A stretch of DNA of 64,000 nucleotides from Magnolia sinica. Lineage: Eukaryota; Streptophyta; Magnoliopsida; Magnoliales; Magnoliaceae. The notes beneath the pieces were generated by a model. It saw only the letters and a list, made by a program, of their open reading frames with translations, was not told the origin of the DNA and made no database searches. The first letter of the stretch is position 1. Each line of letters opens with the position of its first letter. The position numbers and the translations under genes are program-made. Of this stretch, positions 33,922-45,659 are shown in pieces. The stretch spans positions 7,230,501 to 7,294,500 of the forward strand of contig NC_080577.1 in assembly GCF_029962835.1 (NCBI RefSeq), read 5' to 3'.

Positions 33922-34528
33922 GGGCCTGTTTGGCCGGCTGGATTAGATGGGCTTAGGTCGGATGGAATTGCATCCGGTCCAGTGCCAATTCCACTCCATG
34001 TTTGGAAAGAGTGGAAAAGCTTGGAAGTAGGCTGGATAGAATCGTTTTGGGTCCCGTGCTAATATTACTCAATGTTAGTAAGTTGTGTAGGTCCCACCAT
34101 GATGTGTGGGCTATATCCACACTATCCACCCATTTTTCGAGATCATTTCAGAGCATGGACAAAAAAATCAGGTAGATCTAAAGCTCAAGTGGACCCCGCC
34201 ATAGAAAGTAATGGGGATTGAATACTTACCGTTGAAAACTTCTTTGGGGCCACATAAGTTTTGGATCTGCCTCATTTTTAGGCCCATGCCATAAAATGAG
34301 GTTACAAAACAAATGAACGGTTTATATATAACACGAGTGTTATTGTCAATAGTTTCAAATGATGGTGGGGTACATCCTTTCAATGTACCACCGTATTATA
34401 AACAAAAAAGAGAATTAAGCTTATCCCATAGCAACAGGAACAGTCCCTGCCATGAGTAATGATGATGTTTTTTGAATCTCATCCCACCCAATACCGTGGG
34501 ATCGGTCCGGCCAAACAGGCCGTAAGTT
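33922..34528. mobile_element. Foldback element with GGCCTGTTTGGCCGG ends
   Basis: The left end GGGCCTGTTTGGCCGG and right end CCGGCCAAACAGGCC are reverse complements. GTATTAA occurs at 33915-33921 and 34529-34535, with 7 extra bases (GTAAGTT) inside the right border. The host sequence to the left is itself a GGGCCTGTTTGGCC end (33897-33911), so this is probably one element inside a related one. The interior (34090-34320) carries the GTGGTGGGGCC-type foldback wording. Confidence 0.6.
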
Positions 34529-34535
34529 GTATTAA

Positions 34536-36276
34536 ATGGGATTGCATTGCTAATCCCACTTTGAAATATGGAATGACATGTTTGTATTAACTTTATAGGC
34601 TTTGGAAAATAAACCTATCCTACATATGTTGAACTTTTGCTTCACCTCGGTTCAATTCAAATGCAATTTGAAATGTATCCAATGGAAACATGGTATTAAA
34701 AAAATAAGATGCACCTAATCAAGAATAATAAGTTACACATGCATTTATTGCAACTTTTACAATCCTATCCACTTCATCCTACCTTACGGAGCTGGCCAAC
34801 CAAATGTGTTGAGACTCATATTCAAGCCCATTTATTACGAAGATGGGTACAATGATCCATCACTCACCCACTTTCCCAACCAATCTACACCATTAGCACT
34901 CTTTTCACCTATAAAATGCACCTGAGATGATGAGGGGAGGTGAGCCTCACATTAGGGTCTGATTAGTTGTGTAAATCCAAGCAAACTATGGTAAACGCAT
35001 GATAAAAAAATTTTGTGTTATTTTAAAAAGAGGTGAAATTCACTTCGAAAATCGAGCAAAACTGAATATTTTCTAATCCAAAGTTTTGTGGGCTCCACCG
35101 CAAAGTTAAAAAGCACTCTCCACCGCCCCCAAACATGGGTAACAAATCACGTCCAAAATACCAACCGGAATAGTGGACAAGACCTGTTTCACTTAGTGTA
35201 AAACACCTACTCTATGGGATCTACCATGTTATATGTGTAAAATCCATTCCATCCGTAAGATGAGAACCATTATTTGGACCGTACATACAATTGTAAAGCC
35301 AGATTAAGAACTCACACGACTGACACCAATGAAAAGAATGTAAATTTGCTCCCAAAACCGCTAATTACACTTGGTGTGGTCGGCTTGAGTTTTGTATTGA
35401 GATGTTTTTGTAGTTTATCTTTACCCTTGCCAGTTACACCTGATTTACAGGCTCGATGAATGACTACCTACACAAAAAGCTATGTTTAGCATTCTATCCC
35501 CATTGTCCTGTTTGGTGTGGGGCTATTTTTTAGCCGCGGTACCTCGAATTGAGGACAGAACACGATACAGCGAGTGGATTTTAGGTTCACAGATGTAGTG
35601 TTTTAAACATCACCTAAAAGACAAGGATGAAAAAAAAACGAAGAATAAAGAAAAGCAGTTGTATGCCAGAGGATTCCAGTCCGTCGAATACCAGCACAGA
35701 TGAGTGCGGCAATATAGCACGCCCTCGGTCTCCTCTCCCTAATGCACTCTTGTACTGAACATGCGGTCTACCCAGGGAAGCTGGGAAACACCAAAGTGAG
35801 TGGGGTTCACCGGGAGTGGATTAGGTGAGAGCCTGGATCTACAGAGGTGGGGGAGACCTTTGACTACGGGAACAACCGCAGTCCATTGGTATTGAAAGCT
35901 TATTTTAAAAAACGATCCAGAAAAATGAAGCATTTACTAATCCAAGGTGGACTATAGTACAGGAAGCAGTGTTGATGGGCCATTAAAAACTTTTTATGGT
36001 TATAAAAGCTTTGGATCAAGATGATATTTGTGTGGTCTCTTCTTCCATGTGTTGGTGACCTTACCAACAGGTTGAATGGCAAATAAACATTCCTACGAGG
36101 TCCATGAAGATTTTAACAATGAAGATTCAATCATGACTGTTTCCTGTGGTGTGGTCCACCTGAGATTTGTGTCAGTTTAATTTTTAGGATCATGTCCTAA
36201 AATTAGCTTTCAAACAGTAGGACAGCGTGGATTTAAGGGACATACATCACTGTGATCCCAGGGTGAGGGGTGCCAC
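34536..36276. other. Intergenic, nothing firm
   Basis: No gene. The segment 35930-36260 (GTGGTGTGGTCCACCTGAGATTTGTGT, ATGGCAAATAAACA) is a half-copy of the foldback wording seen at 27130-27220. The rest is unassigned. Confidence 0.4.
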
Positions 36277-36706
36277 CCACGTCAGTGGACGGAATCTCAC
36301 CGACTGGTGTATCTACCTAGGGGCGTGGACCCCTGACTATGGGCCCACTGTATTGTATATGACTATATCTACACCATTCATCCACAAGGAAGGCTTATTT
36401 CAGGGCATGATCCAAAAATCTAAATCATAGATAAACTAGAATACAGAAACAATGGTTATTGAGAATTAAAAAACTTCTCATGGACACAAAACCACGTCAG
36501 TGGACGGAATCTCACCGACTGGTGTATCCACCTAGGGGCGTGGACCCCTGACTATGGGCCCACTGTATTGTATATGCCTATATCTACACCATTCATCCGC
36601 ATCGAAAGCTTATTTCAGGGCATGATCCAAAAATCTAAATCATAGATAAACTAGAATACAGAAACAATGGTTTTTGAGAATTAAAAAACTTCTCATGGAC
36701 ACAAAA
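36277..36706 (+). repeat. 215-bp tandem duplication
   Basis: Two head-to-tail copies, 36277-36491 and 36492-36706, both start CCACGTCAGTGGACGGAATC and end CTCATGGACACAAAA. I count about eight differences, so about 96% identity. Non-coding; it is a duplicated part of a foldback-type repeat. Confidence 0.9.
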
Positions 36707-37857
36707 GCTTTGGATCGAAATGAAGTAGAGTTCATCAAATTTTCAATGGTAGGGATTCAATAAAAAATGTTTCCTATGGTGTGGTCCGCCTAAGATTTGA
36801 ATCACTTTATTTTTAAGACTATTCCTTAAAATGAGCAGTCTAAATGGTTGGACGATGTGGATTTAAGGAACATATATCACTGTGAGCCATCACGGGGGTT
36901 CTAGCGAGGAATCCACCGAAGCTGCGTCCCATTTAATCCGCTCCCGGGTTCACCGGACGTGGATTTCTTGGGAAATCCAATAACTTTCTGCGCAAACCTA
37001 CGTGGGACTCACCGTGATATTTGCGAGAAATCCACCCATTTATCCGTTTTTTGAGACCATTGTACGACGTGAGACTAAAAGTGATCGGGATCCAAGACTC
37101 AAGTGGGCCGCACTAAAGGAAAAATGTAGGTAAGGAAATTCGTACGGTTAAACCTATCTAAGTTGACGGTGATGTTTACAGGCCGTACATACAGTTCGTA
37201 ACGTCATTGATATTGGGATGAATTGAAAACATAAATATTAACATGATTCAAAACTTCTTTTGCCCCACAAATATTTTAATGGTGGAAGTTAAATGCTCAC
37301 ATTTTCAGCCCACTTGAATATTGGATTCGGCTTATTTTTAGCTTTATGTCAAAAATGATATCACGAAACGGATGTACGGGTTTGATTTACTCACCGTGGC
37401 CCCACTTCCAGCGAAAATGCTTTGGCAGTAAATCCGCTCCGCGGTTCACCTAAAAATGAGCCGGCATAACGGACGGACAGCGTGGATATACCACATAAAG
37501 TGCTGGTGTACTGGACCATGATCTAACTTGTGTATTGACGCCCCCAAGTTCCGTGTACACGTGTTGCATCCAAACCGTCCTTCCATTTTGCAAGTTAGTA
37601 TTAAGGTTTGAGAAAAAAAGGCATAAATCTAAAGATCAAGTTGACCACATGCAAAATAGCAAACATCTACCATTGAAGATAAAAGTTACCGTAAGCATTA
37701 TAAAAGTTTGAAGGGTGAGTATCATTGTCTCGACTGCTATTTAGATGCGGCTTACTTGAGCTTTGGATATTATTCATTTTTTGGCCCATGATTTAGAATG
37801 ATTGAACCAAATGCATCATTGTGAGCCTAACGTAACTTTAATTTGCTTTAAACCGTT
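36707..37857. other. Intergenic, foldback-type repeats
   Basis: Contains a diverged relative of the 27430-27857 element at roughly 36940-37455, where GGGTTCACCGGACG and (reversed) AGGTGAACCGCGG lie near its ends, followed by another GTGTTGCATCC-type segment. No coding signal. Confidence 0.4.
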
Positions 37858-38776
37858 TGTAGGGTGCACATCGAGTTGAATCGAGTCGAGCTGGCCTCAG
37901 CTCGGCTCGACTTAATCACTAGGCACACCCAGCTTAAACTCGGCTCGGCTCGTTGACTGAGCTAGCATCTCCAGCTCGGCTCGACTTGGCTCGGTTAGCA
38001 ATCAGATCAGTTCAAGCCGAGTTTGAACCAGTTTCGAACTTTCAAGTCGAGTTTGAGTTGAACGTGCGCTAATGTATCATTTTTCTAAGGAGTTGTAGCT
38101 TACCGATGAGCTAAGTATGTGAATTGAGCATGTCAGACAAGGAATGAACGATTTGAGCATGCCGGACGACGAGGTGAGAGCATGCCAGACAAGAATAAGG
38201 CGAGCTGAGCATGCCGGATACTAGACAGGGATAGGGCAAATTGAGCATGCCGGACAAGGAACGAACGATTTAAGCATCCGAGCAAGGCGATGTGAGACTT
38301 GAGAGTGTGCCGAACAGGGCGAGTCGAAGAGGAGGGAGAGATTAGAGAGAGGGAGGGAGAGATTAGAGAGAGAGAGAGAGAGAGAGAGGGAGGAAAAGGA
38401 GGAGAAGTAGATATTAGGGGCGCCGAGCAACAAAAGAAATGGGTTAAGATTTAGGGGCGCCGATTAACAAAAGAAATGGGTTAGGATTTAGGGTTGTCTG
38501 TCGTGCAGTCAAGGAAATGAGTTAGAGTAGTAGGGTTTTTTTTTTTTTTTTTTTTAAAAAAGGTATATATACCTTTGCATCCAGTTGAGCCGAGTCAAAT
38601 CGAGTCAAGCTAGATTCGATCCGAGTCGAGTCGAGCTGGGGCAAGCTCGAACTCGTTTTCGAGCTCCAAAAATCAGCTCGCCTTGGTTAGAACTTAAGTT
38701 GGAGTTGAGCCAATTCAAGCTTCTTTGAGTCGAGTGGAGCGGGCCAACCGAGCTAGCTCCGTTAGGTGTACACCCC
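37858..38776. mobile_element. Probable third member of the TAGGGGTG(T)ACA hAT-like family
   Basis: The left end TAGGGTGCACATCGAGTTG and reversed right end AGGGGTGTACACCTAACGG, with dense GAGTCGAGC / GCTCGGCTCG subterminal motifs, match the two elements at 29653 and 31368. The interior has GAGCATGCCGGA repeats (38130-38270), a (GA)n tract (38363-38389) and a T-run (38529-38553). No clean 8-bp duplication was found. Confidence 0.55.
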
Positions 38777-39442
38777 TGTTCGCACCACATGGAAGTCGAG
38801 GAGTATCAGCGTTCTTCTTCGCATGACAGGTACCCTCACTAGCCGGTGGGTGGTGTGTGGTACACCAGCCAATCCGCTTCCAATGTGGACCATCCAATTG
38901 GTTGCTCTTGTCTCGGACTGACCATGCCCTGAAAACCTATAATGATTACTCAAGCCTAACCATCCGATCAACACATTTAAACGGAAATAAAAAATCTCCT
39001 CAGTCAACATCGTCAACGTACATGCTTCGGTAACCCATCGGTTTCCACCATTCGTACAGTGGGATTGATGCACGGATCATCCACGTGCACTCAAATCATG
39101 CGTTAGTACGATCCACCAAACTCCGTAATGGCACCGTATAGAATTCTAAACCCGTACCCGACTCCTCTTATACAGCGCTCGTATAATTGCGGCAGTGCCG
39201 ATGGCAAAATCGTCATTACAAACTCTCAGTGGCATAAACGTAATTTCATGAAAGATAAAGGGCATCGGAGAAACCTCGGTATTATTCCTTTTCGCTTTTG
39301 CCGCGTCGTGCCTTTCTGGGTTCTTTCAATGGGGGGAGAAGAAGATATCATCTTAGAGACTAGAAATTAAAACCCCGAACTCTCTCTCTCCTTCCCAATC
39401 TCCTCCCTTTCAATTCCTCCAATCTCCACCGTCGGTCTCCAG

Positions 39443-39535
39443 GTAACTCGTTCCCAAACGATCAGCGTCTAGGGTTTTTCCGTTGGTCTGAGAGAAATCA
39501 GGGCTGATTTCTCTGATACTGTCTTCTTCTTCTAG
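39443..39535 (+). other. Possible 5'UTR intron of VOZ
   Basis: CTCCAG|GTAACTCG at 39442/39443 is a good donor and the pyrimidine-rich TCTTCTTCTTCTAG ending at 39535 a good acceptor. This gives a 93-base intron 26 bases before the ATG. A CT-rich leader (39375-39435) precedes it. Without transcripts this is a suggestion only. Confidence 0.4.
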
Positions 39536-39561
39536 TACTTTTGAAGCGAATCTCGGATCGG

Positions 39562-42500
39562 ATGGGGAAGGGATCGAAGATGGGCTGCAAATCGGCGTCC
39601 CACCAGCTCTTCAAAGACAAGGCCAAGAACCGCGTCGACGATCTGCAGGGCATGTTCACGGATCTGCAGTTCGCACGGAAGGAGAGCCGTGTGAGCGATG
39701 TCGCCGTGCTGGAGGAGCAGGTCCACCAGATGCTGCGTGAGTGGAGGGCCGAACTCAACGAGGCCTCTCCCGCTTCGTCCCTGCACGTAAGACAGAATCG
39801 AAATCCTCGTGTTTCACTGAATTTTTAGTTTAATTTCGGTAATTTTGTTTTTGGATTTTTAGGATGTTTTAATCCTTTAAAAAAATAATAATAATAATTC
39901 TGCAGGGGAATAGTCTGGGTTCGTCGAATCTGTCTTCAGATATCCGGCGTCTGTTGCAGCTATGTGAGGAGGAAGACGATGCGACAAGTGCGTTAGCAGC
40001 ACCAGCAGGCCCGAAGCCTGAGCCTGATGTGCATGGTGTTCAAGTTGGAGGAGATAACGCTGCCTTTCAAGATGTGAGTTCTTTCGGGGTTCTGATCATC
40101 ATTGTGGATTTTCTTTTTCTTTTGTACTTTATGTTGCTTTGATTGTTCCGGAATTGGAGTTTGATTTTGAGCCAAGTGAAGTCGAATTCAGAAGAATATA
40201 AAAAGGAAAAGCATGGATGAAACGAAAATCCATTGGAGACTCCATCTAATGCAAATTTCAGAAGCACATCCTTCTTTAACTAATCCACAGTTCTTCCTAT
40301 GCCATCTTGTAGCTCTGAGTATTTTTTGTTTTGCAATGAATATGCATTATGGGAGTATTGACTAAGGAGGAAAAGAAACGGTACGTCATTAGATTACCAG
40401 ATTAGTTACTCATAGTGGCTCCAGTTGCTGAAAACTATGAATGCACTCATGTATTGTGTGGGCCCACAACTGAGTTTAGGTGTGTCCCATCATTTGCGCC
40501 TATGGATCCCGATGGAATAACAAATTTGATATCATATCTAGTGGATTCAAGCTCATAGCTCAGTGGTAGACAGGGCATGTTTCAACATTGAGGTCTCGGG
40601 TTCACGAAGAAAGTAACTAATTGGCACTCTGCCAGAGAACCAAATCAGACTTCACACAATAGTGCACTCTAATGCACGTTCCTATGTTTTTTTGAAAGGT
40701 AACTGAGATTGAATTATTAAAAAGGAAACAATATATCCAGAAATACTGTAAAAGAGGAAACAAAAAACATGGATTGAGGCTAATAATCTCATTTTAAATG
40801 AAGTGTTAAACTTGGCCACTAACCTGATCCTTCACCGTGACCAGACCAATCATTACAAATGTCAGAAGGTGACATCCCGCCTAACTTAGGAGATAACAAG
40901 GACCACTCGAAGATCAACCCTATAACTTTATCAATCAGCTCTGAAATGGGAATCTAAATGTCCTTAAAAATCTTGTTGTTCTTTTCTTTCCAAATCTCCC
41001 AACTGATCATGAAGGGCACCATTTCCAAAGAATGTTTCTTTTCCCATTAAAAGGGCTGTAGCTCTACCCAATAAACTGCTCCTCCAAGGCGAAGCTGCTG
41101 GGATGGGGAGTGTTGAACTCATCTAAGAAAAAATTCCAACCTTCAATGCAAATGGGCAGTGTAAAAGCAGGTCAGGGCTGTTATCCTCGCTATTCCTGCA
41201 CATTATGCACTTGTTAGGAAGGGCCATTCCATGATGTTGGAGCTTGTCCACTGTTAATATTCTCTCTAATCCCATCCAACATAAATTCTGCCACTCTGGG
41301 GGTGCTGAGCTTTCTTGAGAGGCTTAGCAAAAGCAGATTTACGATCATTAGACAACTGTGTAAACAAGAACTATGGTGAGAATTTACTAGAATCCCATTT
41401 CCAGATTCTCTTGTCTGTTTCCGAAGGAGATAGCCGAACTTCATTTAACATAGAAGCGAATGAAACTCCTCCACCCAAGATATGTTGCAATAGTAATGGT
41501 GGCCATAACAGCCACTGCCGTTACCTTTACGACACGGGTCATAACGGCCATCAGCCGTTATGGTGTCTTTCTTTTAAAAATTATTTATTATTAATTTTTT
41601 TATAATTGAAAAAAACCCAAAAAAACATGTATCTGTCTCATAACATTGAAAAAAAAAATAAATCCAAAAAACCTGCATTTGCCCTGTAACAGACTGTTAC
41701 GGGGCTGTTACAACCTTTACAAGGGGCGTAATAAGCCATTAACGATGGTTACAGGCTATTTTTCCATAATGACTGTTACGACCATTATGACCCCATAACA
41801 TGTAACGTTTACCTTTATGTAATAGCTATTACGGCCTCGTAACGGCCTTTATGGCACATCATGCTCTTTCAAATTTCTTTCAAGGATGATGTTCCATAAT
41901 AGGTTGTCGCCGTTATGCTGCAAGCACCCTTTCAGCTAGATATATCTTTCTCTCAACAACCTGTATGTCCTGGTGAACTTGACGGCTAATGGGCGATCTC
42001 CCAACCATTCATTCTCCCAAAAGAGAATGGATTCACCACATTTGATCGACAGTTTGAAGCCATCTGTAAGAGCTCTTCCCCACTGCTTATCTTGATCTCC
42101 CATGCTAATGATGTCTCTCCACATTTAATGCATGTTCATATTCCCAAGGGCAGTTTGGGTCCCTCGCTCAGCCACGTAGGTGGGATGAATTTCTGCTCAA
42201 ATTAATATACAGTGCATCTGCTACTATTTTTTGGGCAAGAAAAATCATCATCATCTAAGCCTTATCCCCAAGGTATTCTGTAACTGTAACAGTGGCTGTA
42301 AAGGCCACCACCGTTACCATTACGATATAGGGCATACCAGCTGTTATGGCACTTTTTGTTTTGTTTTATGTATTGGCCTGGACAACGGACAATTACGGGG
42401 CCATTACAGGTCTTTTTTTTCCATAGCCCATAACTGTTGCCACCATTGTCATTATTACGTAATGGCCGTAACAACACACCTTGCTTATCCCATACATGAA

Positions 42501-45158
42501 CCTTGTTCTGTCATTCCTCACTATCAAGGGCTCTTACTTCAGTTAGACCATAGCCTTTTCTTATTGCCTCCATGCACATCCTTTTGGGCCTTCCGCCCTT
42601 TAGAGCCTTCAACTTATATCAACTTACTCCCAACTAATATTGTTTCTTTCCTTTTGGGAAGAAAAATAAGAAAAATAAAATCTATCACAGTTTGTTTTCC
42701 ACCACTACCCAAATGCTTAATGACACGGATGATTATCCGGCTTGCCAAGATGCTGTTCTGCCTTGTTCGCAGAACTCCGTTTTAAACTCTGTATTTTTTT
42801 AAAAAAAGATGCGTATAATTTATCAAATGTTGAAACTCTATATATTTCAAAAGATAAGCAAAAAAACTCTCCTTTTTTCTTCTAGGGCAAACAAAATTAA
42901 ACACTTTTTTTTTTTCAGTAAAACACAATTTATTCATAAAAAAGTTTTTTAGGTTGCAATCTAAAAAATAGAGATTGTTGGTTGCCATGCATTGATAGAA
43001 GTTTTTAATGGAGATGAATTAATTTATATGATATTACTTGGAAAGGAAGGATTTGAGAGGCAAAGGAACACCATTCGACAATCTATATACATTATTGCTC
43101 ATGCACATAGACATTCTAATTATTTTTATTAAAGTTTTTTAATTTAATTTTATTTATAATTATATATAACATACACACACATATATGCACATAAATAGCC
43201 GTTTTTTTTTTTTTTTTTTTTTCACTCTGTTATTTTGAGTTGAAATTGTATTAAACCCGTATTTCTTATTCACCAAATCTTTGGAATTTCCTTTTTTTTT
43301 TTCTTTTTAAATGATTTATTTTACCATAATTTTGACAATCAAGACTGAATTAAACATGAACATTTCCCTTACCTTTTTTTTAATTTTTATTTTATCCTTT
43401 TTCTTTTGCCATTTGCTGATTTGATAACTACGTTATTACCAACGATGTGGAGCACATCGAAACACACGAATAGCTCCCTCGCTGACAACTGTGGGCTGCA
43501 TGCATAAGTAGAATCATGACACTGAAGGGTTTGGCCAAGAAGTTATTGTTGTCTGTTGCATTTATTTATTCTCTTTGCATGTATTCATGCATTATGAGCT
43601 CAAATTATGACATTTTATCATGCCTCGATGAATTTGCATACTTTGGCAAGTCAAGAGTCAGTTGCTGTGACACTGATGTGGTCAGACACCATTGGCATCT
43701 TTGCCTACAACTGAGTAGGTTTTGAACAGCTGATGGTTGTGCACTTTATCCTCACTATTCATTTCCAGAATGAAAAGCATTTAATGTACTTCATATCAAA
43801 AGCCGAAAATCTATGAAATTTGTAATTTTAGTATCATTGGTATCCCATATAAATATTCGTTGTTTACTTTGTCAGCAATTCTACCTAGATAGAAAGTTGA
43901 TTTATACTTACCAGTTATGAATTAGGCATCCTTGCAGGAATATTTTGTGAATCAGGCACCACAAGCATGTGGCTTTCAAGAAGTTGATCATTGCAAAGGC
44001 ACCCCTTCTGCGGGGTTGCACCACACTGTCATGAATACTCAGTTGGAGTATCATCAATTTGATCTGCATCAAGACTTTCCGCATAACATTTTTATTGGTT
44101 GCTATGGTACTGGGCAATGCGGAGAGGATGCTATTCCTAATATTTCCACCTTCCCACCAAGAATATGCCCTTCGCCCTCTGCTTTCCTAGGGCCAAAATG
44201 TGCACTCTGGGACTGTCCCAGGCCTGCACAAGGAGCAGACTGGTGTCAAGACTATTGCAGTAGTTTTCATGCTACTCTAGCAATGAATGAAGGTCCACCT
44301 GGTATGACTCCGGTCCTTCGACCTGGGGGCATTGATCTGAAAGATGGTCCTCTCTTTGCTGCTCTCACTGCAAAGACGCAAGGAAAAGATGTGGGTATTC
44401 CAGAATGTGAGGGAGCTGCAACTACAAAGTCTCCGTGGAATGCTCCTGGTATGTGTTCTTGTCTTCCTGTTTGTTTTCTGTTGCTCGTAGTTGGTGAATG
44501 TCTTTGCTCCTTGCTATGCTTTTACTTCTGACAGACATGGTATGATTGGATGCAATCCCATACACAGGCTTGTCTGACTAGAGGCTTCTCTTCTAATATT
44601 GCAGAGCTCTTCAATCTTTCCGTTCTTGAGGGTGAGACTATTAGGGAATGGCTCTTCTTTGATAAGCCACGAAGAGCCTTTGAGAGTGGGAACAGAAAGC
44701 AAAGATCATTGCCTGATTACAGTGGGCGTGGTTGGCATGAATCAAGGAAGCAAGTGATGAAAGAATTTGGAGGGCTGAAGAGGTCTTACTACATGGACCC
44801 ACAGCCATTGAACAATTTTGAATGGCATCTCTATGAGTATGAAATCAATAATTGTGATGCTTGCGCTTTATATAGGCTTGAACTCAAGCTTGTTGATGCA
44901 AAGAAGAGCCCCAAAGGAAAAGTAAGCAGTGATTCCCTTGTGGATCTACAGCAACAGATGGGGAGGCTGTCTGCTGAGTTTCCCGCAGATAACAAGAGGT
45001 CTGTTAAGGGTAGAGCAAAAGCTAATCCAAAGGACAGCGCTGGGAATGTTTATCCTGCTCCAAACCAGATGGCTCCTGTAAATGAAAATATTGGGTATGA
45101 AGTAAATGTACCGTACGGTTATTTGGTTGAGAGTCTAAATGACTACTATGGAACATAA
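39562..45158 (+). CDS. VOZ1: VOZ (vascular plant one-zinc-finger) transcription factor
   Basis: Four coding exons with GT-AG borders and matching phases: 39562-39786, 39906-40073, 43938-44448 and 44605-45158, giving 485 residues and ending at TAA. The start ATG opens M-G-K-G-S-K; an upstream in-frame TTG is ignored. Residues 1-75 hold the conserved N-terminal module ([35 protein letters not shown]). A C-x4-C-x13-C-x3-H zinc motif falls at C219, C224, C238 and H242. A strongly conserved basic, NAC-like domain B follows ([40 protein letters not shown]) and the protein ends LNDYYGT. VOZ proteins bind DNA as dimers; in Arabidopsis VOZ1/2 interact with phytochrome B and promote flowering. Length matches VOZ1 (about 486) better than VOZ2. 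An extra Cys at 234 (D-W-C-Q) lies beside the zinc ligands. Reading frame intact. The family is certain; the 1-versus-2 assignment is not. Confidence 0.95.
40560..40640 (+). mobile_element. tRNA-like SINE head
   Basis: CATAGCTCAGTGGTAGACAG matches an A-box and GAGGTCTCGGGTTCACGAAG a degenerate B-box, spaced as in a tRNA, with the same TTTCAACATTGAGG middle as the element at 60738. The 3' end and target duplication are not visible. Intron 2 of VOZ. Confidence 0.5.
40686..42125 (-). mobile_element. 5'-truncated L1-type LINE in VOZ intron 2
   Basis: Minus-strand fragments of L1 ORF2 are readable: a segment from 42124 with [20 protein letters not shown], then LLRERY, and near 41400 a V-R-L-S-P-S-E-T-D stretch. 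The T-run at 40688-40693 is its A-tail. TAATGCACGTTCCTAT (40670-40685) and TAATGCATGTTCATAT (42126-42141) match at 14 of 16 positions, an old target duplication. A GTAACGG MITE occupies 41476-41863. Antisense to VOZ; several stops. Confidence 0.7.
41476..41863. mobile_element. GTAACGG-type MITE inside the L1 copy
   Basis: CAAGATATGTTGCAATAGTAATGG at the left and, reversed, CATGATGTGCCATAAAGGCC at the right correspond to the ends of the 2442 and 42269 copies. The interior shows the same inverted GTAACGG / CCGTTAC units and A-rich centre. The flanking octamers no longer match, so borders are approximate. Intron 2 of VOZ. Confidence 0.65.
42225..42640 (-). mobile_element. RTE LINE 3' end, antisense, split by a MITE
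   Basis: Read on the minus strand, GTTGAAGGCTCTAAAGGGCG and AAGGCCCAAAAGGATGTGCA match the RTE copy at 2797-2835, and GGCTTAGATGATGATGA at the end is its tail. A GTAACGG MITE (42269-42483) cuts it near the tail. The long open frame 42231-42785 on the plus strand crosses both and is not a gene. Intron 2 of VOZ. Confidence 0.65.
42269..42483. mobile_element. GTAACGG-type MITE with perfect 8-bp duplication
   Basis: The left end CAAGGTATTCTGTAACTG and the reversed right end CAAGGTGTGTTGTTACGG are inverted repeats. CTTATCCC flanks it perfectly at 42261-42268 and 42484-42491; the 8-bp length points to the hAT superfamily. Best-preserved copy of the family in the window. No ORF. Confidence 0.85.
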
Positions 45159-45653
45159 ACGAGGAGTTTCTGGAAGCACAATGAAGGAGGCAGCATTTTA
45201 TTATCCGTAGCTGATGTGCTTCACTTTAAACAACTGACTGGCTGCAATTTCCTGAAAAGTCATCAATTTTCAGTTTCTGGTCTTCTATAACACTAAGCCA
45301 ACCTCATCATTTGTGGGGGACATTGCACATAGTCTACTGGCATCTGGAAGTGTTGCTGTTTTAGTGTTCTTCTGGATGCCAGAGTATTATCTATGGTGCT
45401 GATTGGTGGACAACAGTCAACACAGTCTTTAACTGTATAACTGTATTTGCTCGATACAGTCTTTAACTGGGAGTAGGAGGACAAGGGTAAATGTTATGTG
45501 ACAAATAGTGTCACCAGAATTGTATAGAGAGGAGGGTGCAAATGTGGCGACAGGTTTTTCCTCGCATTGCATATAATTAGTACTTTCCATGTCCACTATA
45601 AGAGCTGACCCTGCTTCGGAAAGGGCTTGCTAAGATCCTTGTATGGCGATGCT

Positions 45654-45659
45654 AATAAA
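45654..45659 (+). terminator. Poly(A) signal of VOZ
   Basis: AATAAA within GCTAATAAATACAATG lies 496 bases after the VOZ stop codon, followed by TG- and T-rich sequence, as expected for a plant polyadenylation site. This implies a 3'UTR of roughly 510-530 bases. Confidence 0.5.

Noticed and set aside
36277-36706. CRISPR-like or satellite array
   Set aside because: Only two long units without spacers; a simple tandem duplication in a plant genome.
37858-38776. Gypsy or viral remnant
   Set aside because: No gag, pol or movement-protein-like reading in any frame; the ends and subterminal motifs match the hAT-like family instead.
39498-39786. Minus-strand ORFs opposite VOZ exon 1
   Set aside because: They are antisense shadows of the strongly coding, GC-rich exon 1.
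42231-42785. A 184-residue open frame on the plus strand
   Set aside because: It runs across a MITE and the antisense side of an RTE tail; the His/Cys-rich translation is a by-product of GTAACGG repeats.
43938-44531. Long VOZ open frame read through to 44531
   Set aside because: The frame past 44448 is intron; GTATGT at 44449 and the acceptor before 44605 restore the conserved N-A-P-E-L-F reading.
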